DNA of 64,000 bases, from assembly GCA_026394055.1 (NCBI GenBank), contig JAPKYZ010000099.1:1-64000 (forward strand), read 5' to 3'. Under the pieces are notes generated by a model. The model had not been told where the DNA came from. It worked only from the letters and a program-made list of their open reading frames with translations, and ran no database searches. A program made the translations under genes and the position numbers. Below are positions 43,120 through 54,949 of the stretch, in pieces. Origin of the DNA: Acidobacteriota bacterium. GTDB lineage: Bacteria; Acidobacteriota; Terriglobia; Bryobacterales; Bryobacteraceae. The number at the start of each line of letters is the position of its first letter. The stretch's first letter is position 1.

Positions 43120-43716
43120 CTACAGTTCCAGCAAAAAGCCCTTCTTGCCCAAATTACGAGCCTGCGTGCGGCCCAGGGTGGCCGATACGCCCGCCGCCTC
43201 ATGGATGTGGCCGCAGAAGAAGTGCTCCGGCTGATGTTGCTCAATAAAGCGCGCCACCGCCGGGCTGCCAAAGTGCTTGCCCGGACCTGCGGCATCAAGC
43301 GGCGTCGCGTGCGGCGGGCAATGGCAGACCAGCACCAGCGGCTTCAGGGCCGCAAACGGCGCAAGGCGGCGTTCCAGCTCGGGCTCGCTGTACTCGCCGG
43401 GCGTGTCGAAGGGCGTGATGTTGGAATAGCCGAGCGCCGCCACCTGGTAGCCGCCAATCTCGTAGGACTGCCCGTGCGTCGCGGTAAAGCCATACTGGCG
43501 GCAAAAGGCCGCGATGTCGCCCTCAGATTCATGGTTGCCCGGAATGACGAACATCCGCTCCGCCTTGGGCTTCATCACCGCGCCCACCTTGTCGAGCCCC
43601 TTCGCCCAATTCACCAGATCGCCCGCGGCAAAGTAATAGTCCGCGTCAATGGCCATCAGCGCCTCCAGCGCCTTCAAGTCAGAGTGGATGTCGGAGAACA
43701 GCAAGATCGAGGGCAT
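43120..43716 (-). CDS. Calcineurin-like metallophosphoesterase
   Basis: 198 residues from ATG 43716; the seven upstream codons lack homology. Metal-site blocks DIHSD, GDLVNW, GNHES, CHCPPHATPLD and CGHIHEA are all present in order. Small YfcE-like proteins of this shape cleave phosphodiesters such as cyclic nucleotides. Substrate not determinable. Cytoplasmic, no signal peptide. Confidence 0.87.
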   Translation of the reverse strand: MPSILLFSDIHSDLKALEALMAIDADYYFAAGDLVNWAKGLDKVGAVMKPKAERMFVIPGNHESEGDIAAFCRQYGFTATHGQSYEIGGYQVAALGYSNITPFDTPGEYSEPELERRLAPFAALKPLVLVCHCPPHATPLDAAGPGKHFGSPAVARFIEQHQPEHFFCGHIHEAAGVSATLGRTQARNLGKKGFLLEL

Positions 43717-43760
43717 GCTGACTCGATTGTCGAGCATTCCGCGCCCGCTGCGCCGGGCGT

Positions 43761-44240
43761 TTAGGGCTGCATCGTCGCCGTAAAGCGGACCGGCCGCTCC
43801 GCATCCTCCGGCCCCATGTTCTTCGCCTCGGGCACCAGCGGCGGGGCAGAGAAGACCTCGATATAGCCCGGCTGTGGCCGGGTGGCGGCGAAGAAGGGAT
43901 TCACGTAACTGCCGCCTTTGAGCGCAAAGCCGAAGCCATGCGTCGTCAACTGACGCCCGGGCGTGGCTGAGATCAAGTTATCCAGCGCCCAAGGCTCATT
44001 CCCCGGGATCGCTTGACCCGTGGGATGAAGGCCGGTGATCGCCTCTCCATTGCGAGTGCCCGCAATTGTGAGGATCCGGTAATAGCCCGCGCGATCGGGC
44101 GCGCGTTCCGTCACCAGTGTGCCGCTGGCGGCAATGCCAGGGGCCGAGTAGCTCCAGGTCCATTGGCGCGTCGCCGGGCCACAAGAAGCCAGCAACATCA
44201 CCACGCACAGGGCCCACCAAAACCCGCTGCGCCGCACCAT
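43761..44240 (-). CDS. Lipoprotein of unknown function
   Basis: 159 residues with a lipobox (MLLASC, Cys20), so probably anchored to a membrane. Beta-rich afterwards, with no family I recognise. Three bases downstream of the stop of 44244-44750 on the same strand, so the two form an operon. Confidence 0.65.
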   Translation of the reverse strand: MVRRSGFWWALCVVMLLASCGPATRQWTWSYSAPGIAASGTLVTERAPDRAGYYRILTIAGTRNGEAITGLHPTGQAIPGNEPWALDNLISATPGRQLTTHGFGFALKGGSYVNPFFAATRPQPGYIEVFSAPPLVPEAKNMGPEDAERPVRFTATMQP

Positions 44241-44243
44241 GCT

Positions 44244-44750
44244 CTACCGGGCCGCCTTGACGCGCGAATAGACCAGCACGTTGCGGAACTTCTTCCCGTC
44301 CGGGTTGGTGCCGGTGGCGATGATGGTCATCTGGTTGCCGTCGGCGGAAATGGTGCGGGTGGCATTCACCGTCACCTCGCCCTTTAGCCGGAAAGTCTGC
44401 TCGACCACATTGGCATTCACCAGCTTCAACTCCACCGTGTCGTAGCGGCTGCTGCCGGAAACCGGATAGCGGCGCCCATCATAGCCCGCCGTGAATTCCG
44501 TGCGTCCCGGTTGGCCCGTGGCGCCCACCGTCGTGTGCAGAAAGTGGACCAGCGGTGTGCCGGACTTGTCTGTACCCGCCGCTTCCCAGATCCGCGTGGA
44601 CTCTCGCGGCGCCGGTGCGGATTCATACGTCGATGCCTTGGCGTTAAACGCCCACTGGCCCAGGCCGCGGTCCTCCGGAGGCGCGGCGAAGCCCGCTATC
44701 GTCACGAACAGAAGGCAAGTAAGGCTGAGCACCAGCGTACGGCGTGTCAT
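44244..44750 (-). CDS. Secreted beta-rich protein, unknown
   Basis: 168 residues with a signal peptide ending at GFA-APPE. The body (GQWAFNAKASTYESAPAP..., YPVSGSSRYDTVELKLVN, TRTISADGNQMTIIATGTNPDGKKF) resembles small lipocalin-like or calycin beta-barrels often found in these bacteria, but I cannot name the family. First gene of a two-gene unit; its start is 20 nt from the divergent lactonase-like gene. Confidence 0.6.
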   Translation of the reverse strand: MTRRTLVLSLTCLLFVTIAGFAAPPEDRGLGQWAFNAKASTYESAPAPRESTRIWEAAGTDKSGTPLVHFLHTTVGATGQPGRTEFTAGYDGRRYPVSGSSRYDTVELKLVNANVVEQTFRLKGEVTVNATRTISADGNQMTIIATGTNPDGKKFRNVLVYSRVKAAR

Positions 44751-44755
44751 TGCGA

Positions 44756-44762
44756 TAGTCTA
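44756..44762. promoter_or_regulatory. Overlapping divergent -10 boxes (TAGTCT plus, TAGACT minus)
   Basis: The sequence TAGTCTA reads TAGTCT on the plus strand (9-nt spacer to ATG 44771) and TAGACT on the minus strand (6-nt spacer to ATG 44750). One 7-bp segment can therefore serve as -10 for both genes, whose starts are only 20 nt apart. Confidence 0.5.
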
Positions 44763-44770
44763 TCTCCCGC

Positions 44771-46576
44771 ATGAGCCTCACCACCGATCTCAACCGCCGC
44801 CAGTTGTTGCGTCTGTCGGCGGCGCTGCCGCTGGCCTACCGCACTGCTCTAGCGCAAGACGCCGAGCCAGCCGCCCCAGTGGTGATGAAGCTGACGGCCG
44901 GTCCGGTGACGCTCGAGTTTGAGCCCGCGCTGGGCTTCGTGCGCTATCTCAAGCTGGGCGACACCGAGATCCTGCGCGGCATCTACGCCGCCGTACGCGA
45001 TTCCACCTGGCTCACCGTGCTGCCCAAAGTGACCGGCGTCCGCGTCGAATCTGGCGAGGGCGGCTTCAAGCTCAGCTTCGTGGCGGATTGCACACAAGGG
45101 CCGATCAGCTTCCTCTGGCAAGGCACCATCACTGGCGATGCGCAAGGCACGGTCCGCTTCGAGATGGATGGCCAGGCGAAGACCGCCTTCCAGCGGAACC
45201 GGATCGGGTTCTGCGTCCTGCACCCGCTCACCGAATGCGTGGGCCGCGAGTACGTCGCGGAGAAGTCTGACGGCTCGAAAAGCCGGGGCCAGTTTCCGCA
45301 CCTGATCTCGCCCCACCAGCCGGTGATGGACCTGCGCGCGATCAGCCATCCGGTGGCCAATGGTCTGATGGCCGAGGTCCGCTTTGAGGGCGACACCTTC
45401 GAGATGGAAGATCACCGCAACTGGACCGATGGCAACTTCAAGACGTACTGCACGCCGCTCGCCAAGCCGTGGCCGGTGCTGGTGCCGCAAGGCACGCGGG
45501 TAAAGCAAGCGGTCACGGTGACGCTGAAGGGCCAAGTCCCGGCGGCGCGCTCCACCGGCAGCAGTGAGGTAGTGCTGGAGCCCGCCGCGGGCCGGATGGC
45601 GGCCAAGCTGCCCACCATTGGGCTCGGCTACTCTCCTGGACCGCTGGGCACCTTGAAGCCCGCGCATCTCCGGGTCGACTGGCGGGCCGGCGATGCACTA
45701 CCTGCGGCCACGGTGCCGCTCGAAGTAGCGGCGTTGGTGACCAGCGAAGAGGATCTGGCGAAGCTCGCGGCGCTGGCGAAGGGCCGGGCCATTGCTCGCT
45801 GGCTGGTGTTGCCTCCGGCGGAGGCCTCCACCTCGCAACGCTGGCTCGACCTCGGGCGCAAGCACTTGAAAGACGCCCCGGTGGGCGGCGGCACCAACCA
45901 GTACTTCACCGAGCTCAACCGCCAGCGGCCGGACCCGAAGTGGCTGGACGTCGCTTGCTACTCGTTGAACCCCCAGGTCCACGCCTTTGACAACCGCTCC
46001 CTGGTCGAGAATCTGGAGCCGCAAGGGGCCACCGTCATCTCCGCCCGCGCCTTCCTGGGTGCCGCGCCGATCGCGGTGACGCCGGTGACGCTGGCGCCGC
46101 GATTCAACCCGCAAGCCAAGGTTCCCACCGCCAATCCGCCGGACCGCCGCCAATCGAGCCTCTTCTGCGCCGCCTGGACCGTGGGCAGCCTCAAGTATCT
46201 TTCTGAAGCTGCTGCCGCCAGCATCACCTACTTTGAAGTGGCCGGACCGGGCGGGTTGAACGGGACCGGCCAGCCGTTTCCGGTCCAGGAGGTGCTGGCG
46301 GCTGTGTTGGGGTTTGCCGGTGCTGCGGTGCAACCGTTGGCCTCTTCGAATCCGCTCAAAGCCGTCGCGCTCAGCCTGACGCGCGCGGGCCGCCGCCGGC
46401 TGCTGGTGGCCAACCTGACCGCCGAGCCGCAACTGATCCGCGTCAATGGAGTTCAGAATGGCACCCGCACGGTAAAGATTCGTGAATCTACGGGTGCATC
46501 GACGAAACAAGAGACCGGGGGTGATCGTCTAACCTTGGGACTCAACCCGTATGCGATTGCTTTTGTCGACAGCTAG
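44771..46576 (+). CDS. Tat-exported protein resembling D-apionate lactonase
   Basis: 601 residues with a twin-arginine leader (NRRQLLRLSAALPLA). The middle section contains GFCVLHPLTECVGREY, FPHLISPHQPVMDLRAI and GDTFEMEDHRNWTDGNFKTYC. From memory these are the marks of the ApnL D-apionate lactonase family, which opens the lactone formed during breakdown of the branched sugar apiose. I cannot confirm by search. The Tat leader is unusual for an enzyme of this pathway. Last 26 nt overlap the next gene. Confidence 0.5.
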   Translation: MSLTTDLNRRQLLRLSAALPLAYRTALAQDAEPAAPVVMKLTAGPVTLEFEPALGFVRYLKLGDTEILRGIYAAVRDSTWLTVLPKVTGVRVESGEGGFKLSFVADCTQGPISFLWQGTITGDAQGTVRFEMDGQAKTAFQRNRIGFCVLHPLTECVGREYVAEKSDGSKSRGQFPHLISPHQPVMDLRAISHPVANGLMAEVRFEGDTFEMEDHRNWTDGNFKTYCTPLAKPWPVLVPQGTRVKQAVTVTLKGQVPAARSTGSSEVVLEPAAGRMAAKLPTIGLGYSPGPLGTLKPAHLRVDWRAGDALPAATVPLEVAALVTSEEDLAKLAALAKGRAIARWLVLPPAEASTSQRWLDLGRKHLKDAPVGGGTNQYFTELNRQRPDPKWLDVACYSLNPQVHAFDNRSLVENLEPQGATVISARAFLGAAPIAVTPVTLAPRFNPQAKVPTANPPDRRQSSLFCAAWTVGSLKYLSEAAAASITYFEVAGPGGLNGTGQPFPVQEVLAAVLGFAGAAVQPLASSNPLKAVALSLTRAGRRRLLVANLTAEPQLIRVNGVQNGTRTVKIRESTGASTKQETGGDRLTLGLNPYAIAFVDS

Positions 46577-48245
46577 CTTCGTCCTTCTTCTGGCCGCCAG
46601 TGCGGCAGCCCAAACATCGAGCACGGCCAATCAAGCCAAGCGGGCGACCGTGGAAGGGACGGTGGTGAACGCCCAAACCAAGGAGCCGTTGCGCCGGGCG
46701 GAGGTCAGCTTACTGTCGAACGGCGCGGGCCGGGGCGGTGGTGGCGGGTTCGGTAGACCTGGTGGCCCGGGCGGTGGCGGTGGTGGGCGCAAAGTCACCA
46801 CCGATGCGGCGGGCAAGTTTAGCTTTACCGATGTCGAGGCCGGCCAATACACGGTGGCGGCCCAACGCAATGGCTTTCTCAATGGCCGGTACGGCGCCAA
46901 ACGCCCCAACCAGCCCGCCACACCCGTCAAGGTGAGCGACGGCGACAGCCTCCGCAGCCTCACGATCGAGCTGCTTCCCCAGGCCGTCATCGCGGGCCGC
47001 ATCTTTGACGACGAAGGCGAGCCGCTGCAGGGTGCTTTTGTGATGCTGGTCTCCGGCGGCCCCGGCCAGCGTGGCGGGCGCGGCGGCCCCCAACGCAGCA
47101 CCGCCACCAATGATCGCGGCGAGTTCCGCTTGATCAACGTCTCACCCGGCGACGTCATTCTGCAAGTCAGCCCCACGCAGCAATTCGGCCCCGGCGGCCC
47201 CAACCTGCCCGAGAATGCCGATTCCAGCATGGTCACCACCTACTTTCCCGGCGTTACGGAGCTGAGCCGGGCGCAGAAGATTCCGGTCACCGCTGGGGCA
47301 GAGCTGACCGGGTTCGACATCCGCCTGCAGAAGACCCGGGTCTACACCATCCGCGGGCGCCTGATTGATTCCGCCACGGGCCAGCCTCCCAATGGGGCGG
47401 GCGTTCTGCTGATGCCGCGCGACGCCGCGTTCACCGGGATGGCCATCGGCAGCAACGGAGGGCGCCAAACGGAAGGACGGTTCGAGCTTCGCGGTGTCCC
47501 CGCCGGTAGCTACAACTTGATGGTGAGGGGCGGCGGAGGGCCGGGCGGTGGCCGCGGCGGGTCCGCCCATCGTGAACGCCTGGACGTGACGGGCAACATC
47601 GACAATCTCACCATCCGCGTGCTGCCGCCCCTCAACCTCACCGGCCAAGTCATCGCGCGCGACCCGGAGAAGAGCGACGTCAAGAACGTTCGCGTGACGC
47701 TCACCGACGTCGAGGGCGTCATGAATGCCGGGTCTCGCGGTGCCACCAAGCCCGACGGCAGCTTCGCCATTGACGGCGTGGCTGCGGGCCGGTACCGCAT
47801 TACTGCCACGCCGGGGTCCGGCGGATACATTGAGTCCATCCGGTACGGCGAAATGGAGGTGCTGGGGCAGGAGGTGGAGATCGCCGCGGGCAGCTCCGCA
47901 CCCATCCGCGTCACGATGAACCACGAAGTGGCCTCGCTGAACGTCACCGTCACTCGCGATGAGTCCGCGACGCAGGGCGCCACCGTGGTGCTGTTCCCAG
48001 CTGACAAAAGCCGCTGGTCGGACCAGGGCGCGGTGCGCACGGCGGCCGCGGATCGCAGTGCCGCGGTGGCACTCAGCAATCTCGCCCCGGGCAACTACCT
48101 GTTACTGGCCGTCGAAGAGTTTGACTTCGGCTTCTGGGAAGATCCGGAGGTGATGCGCAAGATCGAAGGGCGTCTGGAGAAGGTGACGCTGGACAAGAAC
48201 GCCGCCCAGAGCGTGTCCCTAAAACTCACTCCGCTCGGCAACTAG
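46551..48245 (+). CDS. Secreted protein with repeated carboxypeptidase-regulatory/CnaB-like domains
   Basis: 564 residues. Signal peptide, then several CnaB-like units, each with a variant of VEGTVVNAQTKEPLRRAEV, DAAGKFSFTDVEAGQYTV, IRGRLIDSATGQPPNGAGV and KPDGSFAIDGVAAGRYRIT. Three glycine-rich insertions (for example after NGAG, GGPGQRGGRGG, GGGGPGGG) break up the loops. Such domains are all-beta and often sit on surface or TonB-linked proteins. Overlaps the end of the preceding gene by 26 nt, so it is translationally linked to it. Confidence 0.8.
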   Translation: MRLLLSTASFVLLLAASAAAQTSSTANQAKRATVEGTVVNAQTKEPLRRAEVSLLSNGAGRGGGGGFGRPGGPGGGGGGRKVTTDAAGKFSFTDVEAGQYTVAAQRNGFLNGRYGAKRPNQPATPVKVSDGDSLRSLTIELLPQAVIAGRIFDDEGEPLQGAFVMLVSGGPGQRGGRGGPQRSTATNDRGEFRLINVSPGDVILQVSPTQQFGPGGPNLPENADSSMVTTYFPGVTELSRAQKIPVTAGAELTGFDIRLQKTRVYTIRGRLIDSATGQPPNGAGVLLMPRDAAFTGMAIGSNGGRQTEGRFELRGVPAGSYNLMVRGGGGPGGGRGGSAHRERLDVTGNIDNLTIRVLPPLNLTGQVIARDPEKSDVKNVRVTLTDVEGVMNAGSRGATKPDGSFAIDGVAAGRYRITATPGSGGYIESIRYGEMEVLGQEVEIAAGSSAPIRVTMNHEVASLNVTVTRDESATQGATVVLFPADKSRWSDQGAVRTAAADRSAAVALSNLAPGNYLLLAVEEFDFGFWEDPEVMRKIEGRLEKVTLDKNAAQSVSLKLTPLGN

Positions 48246-48266
48246 GCCTAATCCGCCCGCCGGACC

Positions 48267-48272
48267 TACAAT
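48267..48272 (+). promoter_or_regulatory. Putative -10 hexamer TACAAT
   Basis: Five of six bases match TATAAT, with a 7-nt spacer to the VWFA gene ATG at 48280 and no Shine-Dalgarno. Confidence 0.45.
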
Positions 48273-48279
48273 AGAAGCC

Positions 48280-49212
48280 ATGCAGGATCGTAGAGCATTC
48301 TTGACGTCGCTGGTTGCCTCAGCGGCCTTCGCGCAGCAGGGGGGCAAGCAGGCGCCCAAGATCGTGCCGCCGGATCAAAGCGGCACCATCACCCTGGATG
48401 TGACCCGCGTCAACTTCCTCTACACGGTCACCGACAAAAAGGGCCGCTTCGTCACCAATCTCACGCAGGAAGATTTCGAGATCATCGAAAGCAAGAAGCC
48501 GCAGACGATCCTCGAATTTGTCGCGGAAACCAATCTGCCCTTGCGCCTGGGCGTGCTGGTGGACACCTCGAACTCCATTCGCGACCGGTTCCGGTTCCAG
48601 CAGGAAGCGGCGGTGGAATTTCTCCGCAGCGTGATGCGCCAGCAGGACAAGGCGATCGTCGTCGGCTTTGATACCTCCGCGGAACTGATTGCCGACATGA
48701 CGCCGGATGTCGACAAGCTGGAAAAGGCCGTCCGCGGCATGCGGCCGGGTGGCGGCACCTCGTTGTATGACGCGGTGTTTTTTGCCTGCCGCGACAAGAT
48801 GATGCAGGACCAGCCGATGCACAAATTCCGCCGCGCGCTGGTGGTTCTGTCGGACGGCGACGACAACCAAAGCCGGTATACGCGCGATCAGGCGCTCGAA
48901 ATGGCGCAAAAGGCCGACACGGTGCTTTACACGATCTCCACCAACATCACGCGCATGCCGTCGGATGGCGATAAGGTGTTGAAGTACTTTTCTGAGCAGA
49001 CCGGTGGTACCTACTTCTCGCCCTTCAAGGTAAATGACCTTACCCAAAGCTTTGAGAATATCGCCAACGAACTGCGCAGCCAGTACAACGTGCTCTATCG
49101 TCCGGAACCATTGAAGACGGACGGCCTGTTTCATCCGGTGGACATCCGGGTGAAAGGGCGTAAAGAGCTTCAGGTAAGAGCTCGCAAAGGCTACTACGCC
49201 CCCCGCATGTAG
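48280..49212 (+). CDS. VWFA-related acidobacterial protein (TIGR03436 type), exported
   Basis: 310 residues with a Tat-like leader (MQDRRAFLTSLVASAAFAQ). The von Willebrand A domain shows a MIDAS site (GVLVDTSNSIRDRF, with DxSxS) and later VLSDGDDNQSRY, plus ALEMAQKADTVLYTIS. The N-terminal beta-domain (TLDVTRVNFLYTVTDKKGRFVTNL) and the closing ARKGYYAPR are typical of the acidobacterial family. Metal-dependent adhesion or assembly factor in the envelope. Predicted leaderless. Confidence 0.87.
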   Translation: MQDRRAFLTSLVASAAFAQQGGKQAPKIVPPDQSGTITLDVTRVNFLYTVTDKKGRFVTNLTQEDFEIIESKKPQTILEFVAETNLPLRLGVLVDTSNSIRDRFRFQQEAAVEFLRSVMRQQDKAIVVGFDTSAELIADMTPDVDKLEKAVRGMRPGGGTSLYDAVFFACRDKMMQDQPMHKFRRALVVLSDGDDNQSRYTRDQALEMAQKADTVLYTISTNITRMPSDGDKVLKYFSEQTGGTYFSPFKVNDLTQSFENIANELRSQYNVLYRPEPLKTDGLFHPVDIRVKGRKELQVRARKGYYAPRM

Positions 49213-49370
49213 TGGCAAGTCCGCCGGGCCCTAGTCCCGGCATCGCCGCGTACCGAGCTCTGTTTCCTGATTGTCAATCTTACCTTCACGCTCCTCGAAC
49301 CAGCGCCGATATGCTTTCACGAGGAACGCGCTAGCCCAGCGTGGCCAGATTCAAGAAAGGTACGTGTTTA

Positions 49371-49742
49371 ATGGCACTCGACGTAATGATTGTGGACGAC
49401 TCGGCGGCGATCCGAAAGATCCTTCACCGGGTTCTGGTCCAAGCGGAAGTCCCGCTTGGCCAAGTACATGAAGCTTGCGATGGCAAGGATGCTCTGGAAA
49501 AGCTGAAGGATGCCAAGGTGGGGCTCATCCTCTCCGATATCAACATGCCGAACATGGACGGTATTGAGCTGTTGAACCGGCTGAAGGCAGACGACAACTT
49601 CAAGTCGGTTCCGATTGTCATGGTCACCACCGAAGGTAGCCAAGCCAAAGTTCTGCAGGCTCTGGAACTGGGCGCCGCGGGCTATGTCCGCAAGCCGTTC
49701 ACGGCAGAGCAAATCCAAGAGAAGCTGGCAGGCATTATATGA
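49371..49742 (+). CDS. CheY-like single-domain response regulator
   Basis: 123 residues from ATG 49371, with AAGAAAGG about 10 nt upstream. Receiver residues: Asp9/Asp10, phosphoacceptor Asp56 (LILSDINMP), Thr86 and Lys108 (VRKPF). No output domain, so it acts by diffusing to a partner such as the flagellar switch, as CheY does. Its stop overlaps the cheX start by 4 nt. Confidence 0.9.
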   Translation: MALDVMIVDDSAAIRKILHRVLVQAEVPLGQVHEACDGKDALEKLKDAKVGLILSDINMPNMDGIELLNRLKADDNFKSVPIVMVTTEGSQAKVLQALELGAAGYVRKPFTAEQIQEKLAGII

Positions 49743-50269
49743 GCGGTATTGTCACTTCGGAAGATATCGTCACGGCCGTCACGGAGGCCACCGAGGAAGT
49801 ATTCTCGACGATGCTGAACCTTCCTCTCGAGAAGCTGAATCCGCAGACGGCCACCTCTGAACCGCCGGGTTCAGATGGTGTCGTCGCGCTGGTCGGCATC
49901 GGCGGCAGCTGGACAGGGAGCGGCCGCATCGGCTGCTCCAAGAAGGCCGCCTGCAAACTGGCCGGAGCTCTGCTGATGTCCAACTATCCAGAAGTGGATG
50001 AAGAGGTGTTGGACGCCATGGCAGAGGTCGCGAATATGGTCATTGGCAACGTCAAGACCAACTTCGAAGGCAAGCTGGGTCCGCTGGGTTTGAGTGTCCC
50101 GACCGTCGTGTTCGGACGCAATTACTACACGCGGTCGGCGGGTGTCCAAAACTGGATGGTGATGCCGTTCCGGACGGGCGAGGATGAGCTGGAGATCCGC
50201 TTCTGCTTGATGCCGAGCCAGACCACCCAGTCGCGTGTGGAGCGGTTGCGTCCTCAGGTAGTGGCTTAG
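49739..50269 (+). CDS. CheX-like chemotaxis phosphatase
   Basis: 176 residues. The CheC/CheX fold is visible: opening helix with TEATEEVFSTMLNL, then GVVALVGIGGSWTGSGRIGCSKKAACKLAGALL, and the conserved dephosphorylation helix DEEVLDAMAEVANMVIGNVKTNFE carrying the E-x-x-N pair. CheX removes the phosphate from CheY-P. Overlap with the upstream CheY-like gene by ATGA implies they are partners. Confidence 0.85.
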   Translation: MSGIVTSEDIVTAVTEATEEVFSTMLNLPLEKLNPQTATSEPPGSDGVVALVGIGGSWTGSGRIGCSKKAACKLAGALLMSNYPEVDEEVLDAMAEVANMVIGNVKTNFEGKLGPLGLSVPTVVFGRNYYTRSAGVQNWMVMPFRTGEDELEIRFCLMPSQTTQSRVERLRPQVVA

Positions 50270-50313
50270 GCTTTTTCGCGTCTCACTGATCTCGGTCTGG
50301 GCTTTTGTTCACT

Positions 50314-52998
<2,685 letters not shown>

Positions 52999-53058
52999 CC
53001 TCGCGCCGCCGGACGGTGGTTCAATAGAAGCTGATCATTCCATCTTTCGCGAGGAACC

Positions 53059-54132
53059 ATGCTGCTCTCTGCTTTGCTCACTTTGGCTGCGGCCCTACAA
53101 CCAGCCGGCGCTCCGGCCCCGGCCCGGCAACCACAATTGGCCAGTGGCAATGGCTTGGTGGCGATGGCCTTTGGCGCCGGATCACAGATCTATTTCGCGG
53201 CCTCGCCCGATGGCGGCAACACCTTTGGCACACCCGTCAAGGTGGCTGAGGTGGGCGCGCTCGCCCTCGGCCGGCATCGCGGCCCGCGTTTGGCGATCTT
53301 GAAGAATTCAATGGTGATCACGGCCATTGCCGGTCAAACCGTGGCCACCGGGCCCCACGCCCACGGGCTGCCGGATCAGGGCGACCTGTTGGTGTGGCGC
53401 TCCACCGACCAGGGCCGCACCTGGACCCGGTCGGGCAAGATCAACGATGTCCCCGGCGCCGCGCGCGAAGGTCTGCATGCCATGGTGGTGGCCCCCAACG
53501 GCACCCTCTCGGCGGCATGGCTTGATTTGCGGGCCAAAGGGACGCAGCTCTACGGCTCCCAATCCTCCGATGGCGGCCTCACCTGGGCCAAGAATCAGTT
53601 GATCTACTCCTCACCCGAGGGCACCATCTGCCAGTGCTGCCACCCGGCCCTGGCGGCCGATTCGGCGGCGGGCAGCCTATGGGTGATGTGGCGGAACGTC
53701 ATGGAAGGCCACCGGGATCTCTATGCCGCCCGCTCCGGCGACGGCCTCAACTTTGGTGCTGCGCAGAAGCTGGGCACGGGTACCTGGAAGCTGAATGCCT
53801 GCCCCATGGACGGCGGCGGCTTGGCCGTCAGCGATGGCAAGGTCACCTCTGCCTGGCGCCGCGATAGCGACGTGTTCTTGAGCGCCTCGGGCGAGCCGGA
53901 TCAAAAGATCGGCACCGGCAAGGATGTCGCCCTGGCCATCACGCGGAGCGGTCCGGTGGTCGCCTGGACCGCCGATGGCGGCATCCAGGCCGTCCTCCCT
54001 GGCTCCGCTGAGCCGGTCGCGGTCGGCAAGCCGGGCGCGTTTGTGAACCTGCTCACGTTGCCCGATGGCGCCGTGCTGGCCGCCTGGGAAACCGGCACGT
54101 CGATTGAGACCAAGCGCCTGGCCACCAGATAG
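53059..54132 (+). CDS. Secreted sialidase-like (BNR/Asp-box) beta-propeller protein
   Basis: 357 residues with a short signal peptide. Asp-box-like repeats such as SPDGGNTFG, STDQGRTWTR and SSDGGLTWAK mark a six-bladed propeller. An unusual GTICQCCHP segment (three Cys and a His) sits near residue 190. The catalytic Arg triad and nucleophilic Tyr of true sialidases are not obvious, so glycosidase activity is not claimed. Followed by a strong terminator. Confidence 0.75.
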   Translation: MLLSALLTLAAALQPAGAPAPARQPQLASGNGLVAMAFGAGSQIYFAASPDGGNTFGTPVKVAEVGALALGRHRGPRLAILKNSMVITAIAGQTVATGPHAHGLPDQGDLLVWRSTDQGRTWTRSGKINDVPGAAREGLHAMVVAPNGTLSAAWLDLRAKGTQLYGSQSSDGGLTWAKNQLIYSSPEGTICQCCHPALAADSAAGSLWVMWRNVMEGHRDLYAARSGDGLNFGAAQKLGTGTWKLNACPMDGGGLAVSDGKVTSAWRRDSDVFLSASGEPDQKIGTGKDVALAITRSGPVVAWTADGGIQAVLPGSAEPVAVGKPGAFVNLLTLPDGAVLAAWETGTSIETKRLATR

Positions 54133-54150
54133 TCCGTCCTTTGCCAAACG

Positions 54151-54194
54151 CAACAACGGCGCCCAGGCTTTCCAAGAGCCGGGCGCCGTTGTTG
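54151..54194 (+). terminator. Rho-independent terminator
   Basis: CAACAACGGCGCC at 54151-54163 pairs perfectly with GGCGCCGTTGTTG at 54182-54194, and TTTTCT follows. Begins 18 nt after the stop at 54132 and also faces the end of the convergent PEP-CTERM gene. Confidence 0.85.
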
Positions 54195-54226
54195 TTTTCT
54201 GTCCCGGGCTTTTCTGCCCCTTGTGG

Positions 54227-54949
54227 CTAGCTGTTGCGGCGGCGGGCCAGCATGCCCAGTGCCACCAAGGCGGACCCGATCAGCGCGTAGCTGGCCGGTT
54301 CCGGCGTCACGTATTCCACCAGGAACGTCTGGCGGGTATCGCCCTGCAGCACGCCGTTGGAATCCACCACACCGCTGATGATCGCCCAGTGATTGTGGCC
54401 GAAGGTGGCGGCGGCGGGGGTGCCCAGGAAGGCCACCGCGGCGTTGTAGTTGGCATTCGCCGCCGGGGCTGAGCCGCCGTTGCTCACCGCGTGCGTCATG
54501 CGCCAGATGGCATTCTGCAGGTCGCCATCATTCGACGTGCCGGTGGGGCCGTTGGGGAAACCTGAGTATTGCTCCACCATCCAGGCGGCCGCTTTGTAGC
54601 GCTCCTCGGCGGTGAAGGTGTTGCCATCGCTCCAAACCGTCTCCGTGCCTTTGCGCACCAGCGAGTTCATGCCCAGCAGCCAGGTATCGATCGGCGTGAC
54701 GTTGGCCAGATAGATGGCCGAACCGGAGCCCGGGCTGATGAGGTTCTGCAAGTCGACACACCACACCGTCGTGGCGAAGCCGTCGACGATGGCGGAGAAG
54801 CCGCCGCCGCCGTTGGTGTTGTAGGGGTGTCCGGTGACGTTCACCGTCTTAGCGATGCCGAGCGCGGACATCGGGATGGGCGCGCCGAACGCCGGAACCA
54901 TGGCACTGGTGGCCAATGCGGCCACCGCAAAATATTGAATAAGCTTCAT
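54227..54949 (-). CDS. PEP-CTERM sorting-domain protein
   Basis: 240 residues from ATG 54949, with AGGAGAG upstream. Signal peptide (MKLIQYFAVAALATSAMVPAFG), an extracellular region with GGGGFSAIVDGFATTVWCVDLQNL and QNAIWRMTHAV, then VTPEPASYALIGSALVALGMLARRR, the exosortase signal. The N-terminal pattern is a recognisable PEP-CTERM subtype of unknown role. No exosortase gene is in the window. Confidence 0.85.
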   Translation of the reverse strand: MKLIQYFAVAALATSAMVPAFGAPIPMSALGIAKTVNVTGHPYNTNGGGGFSAIVDGFATTVWCVDLQNLISPGSGSAIYLANVTPIDTWLLGMNSLVRKGTETVWSDGNTFTAEERYKAAAWMVEQYSGFPNGPTGTSNDGDLQNAIWRMTHAVSNGGSAPAANANYNAAVAFLGTPAAATFGHNHWAIISGVVDSNGVLQGDTRQTFLVEYVTPEPASYALIGSALVALGMLARRRNS

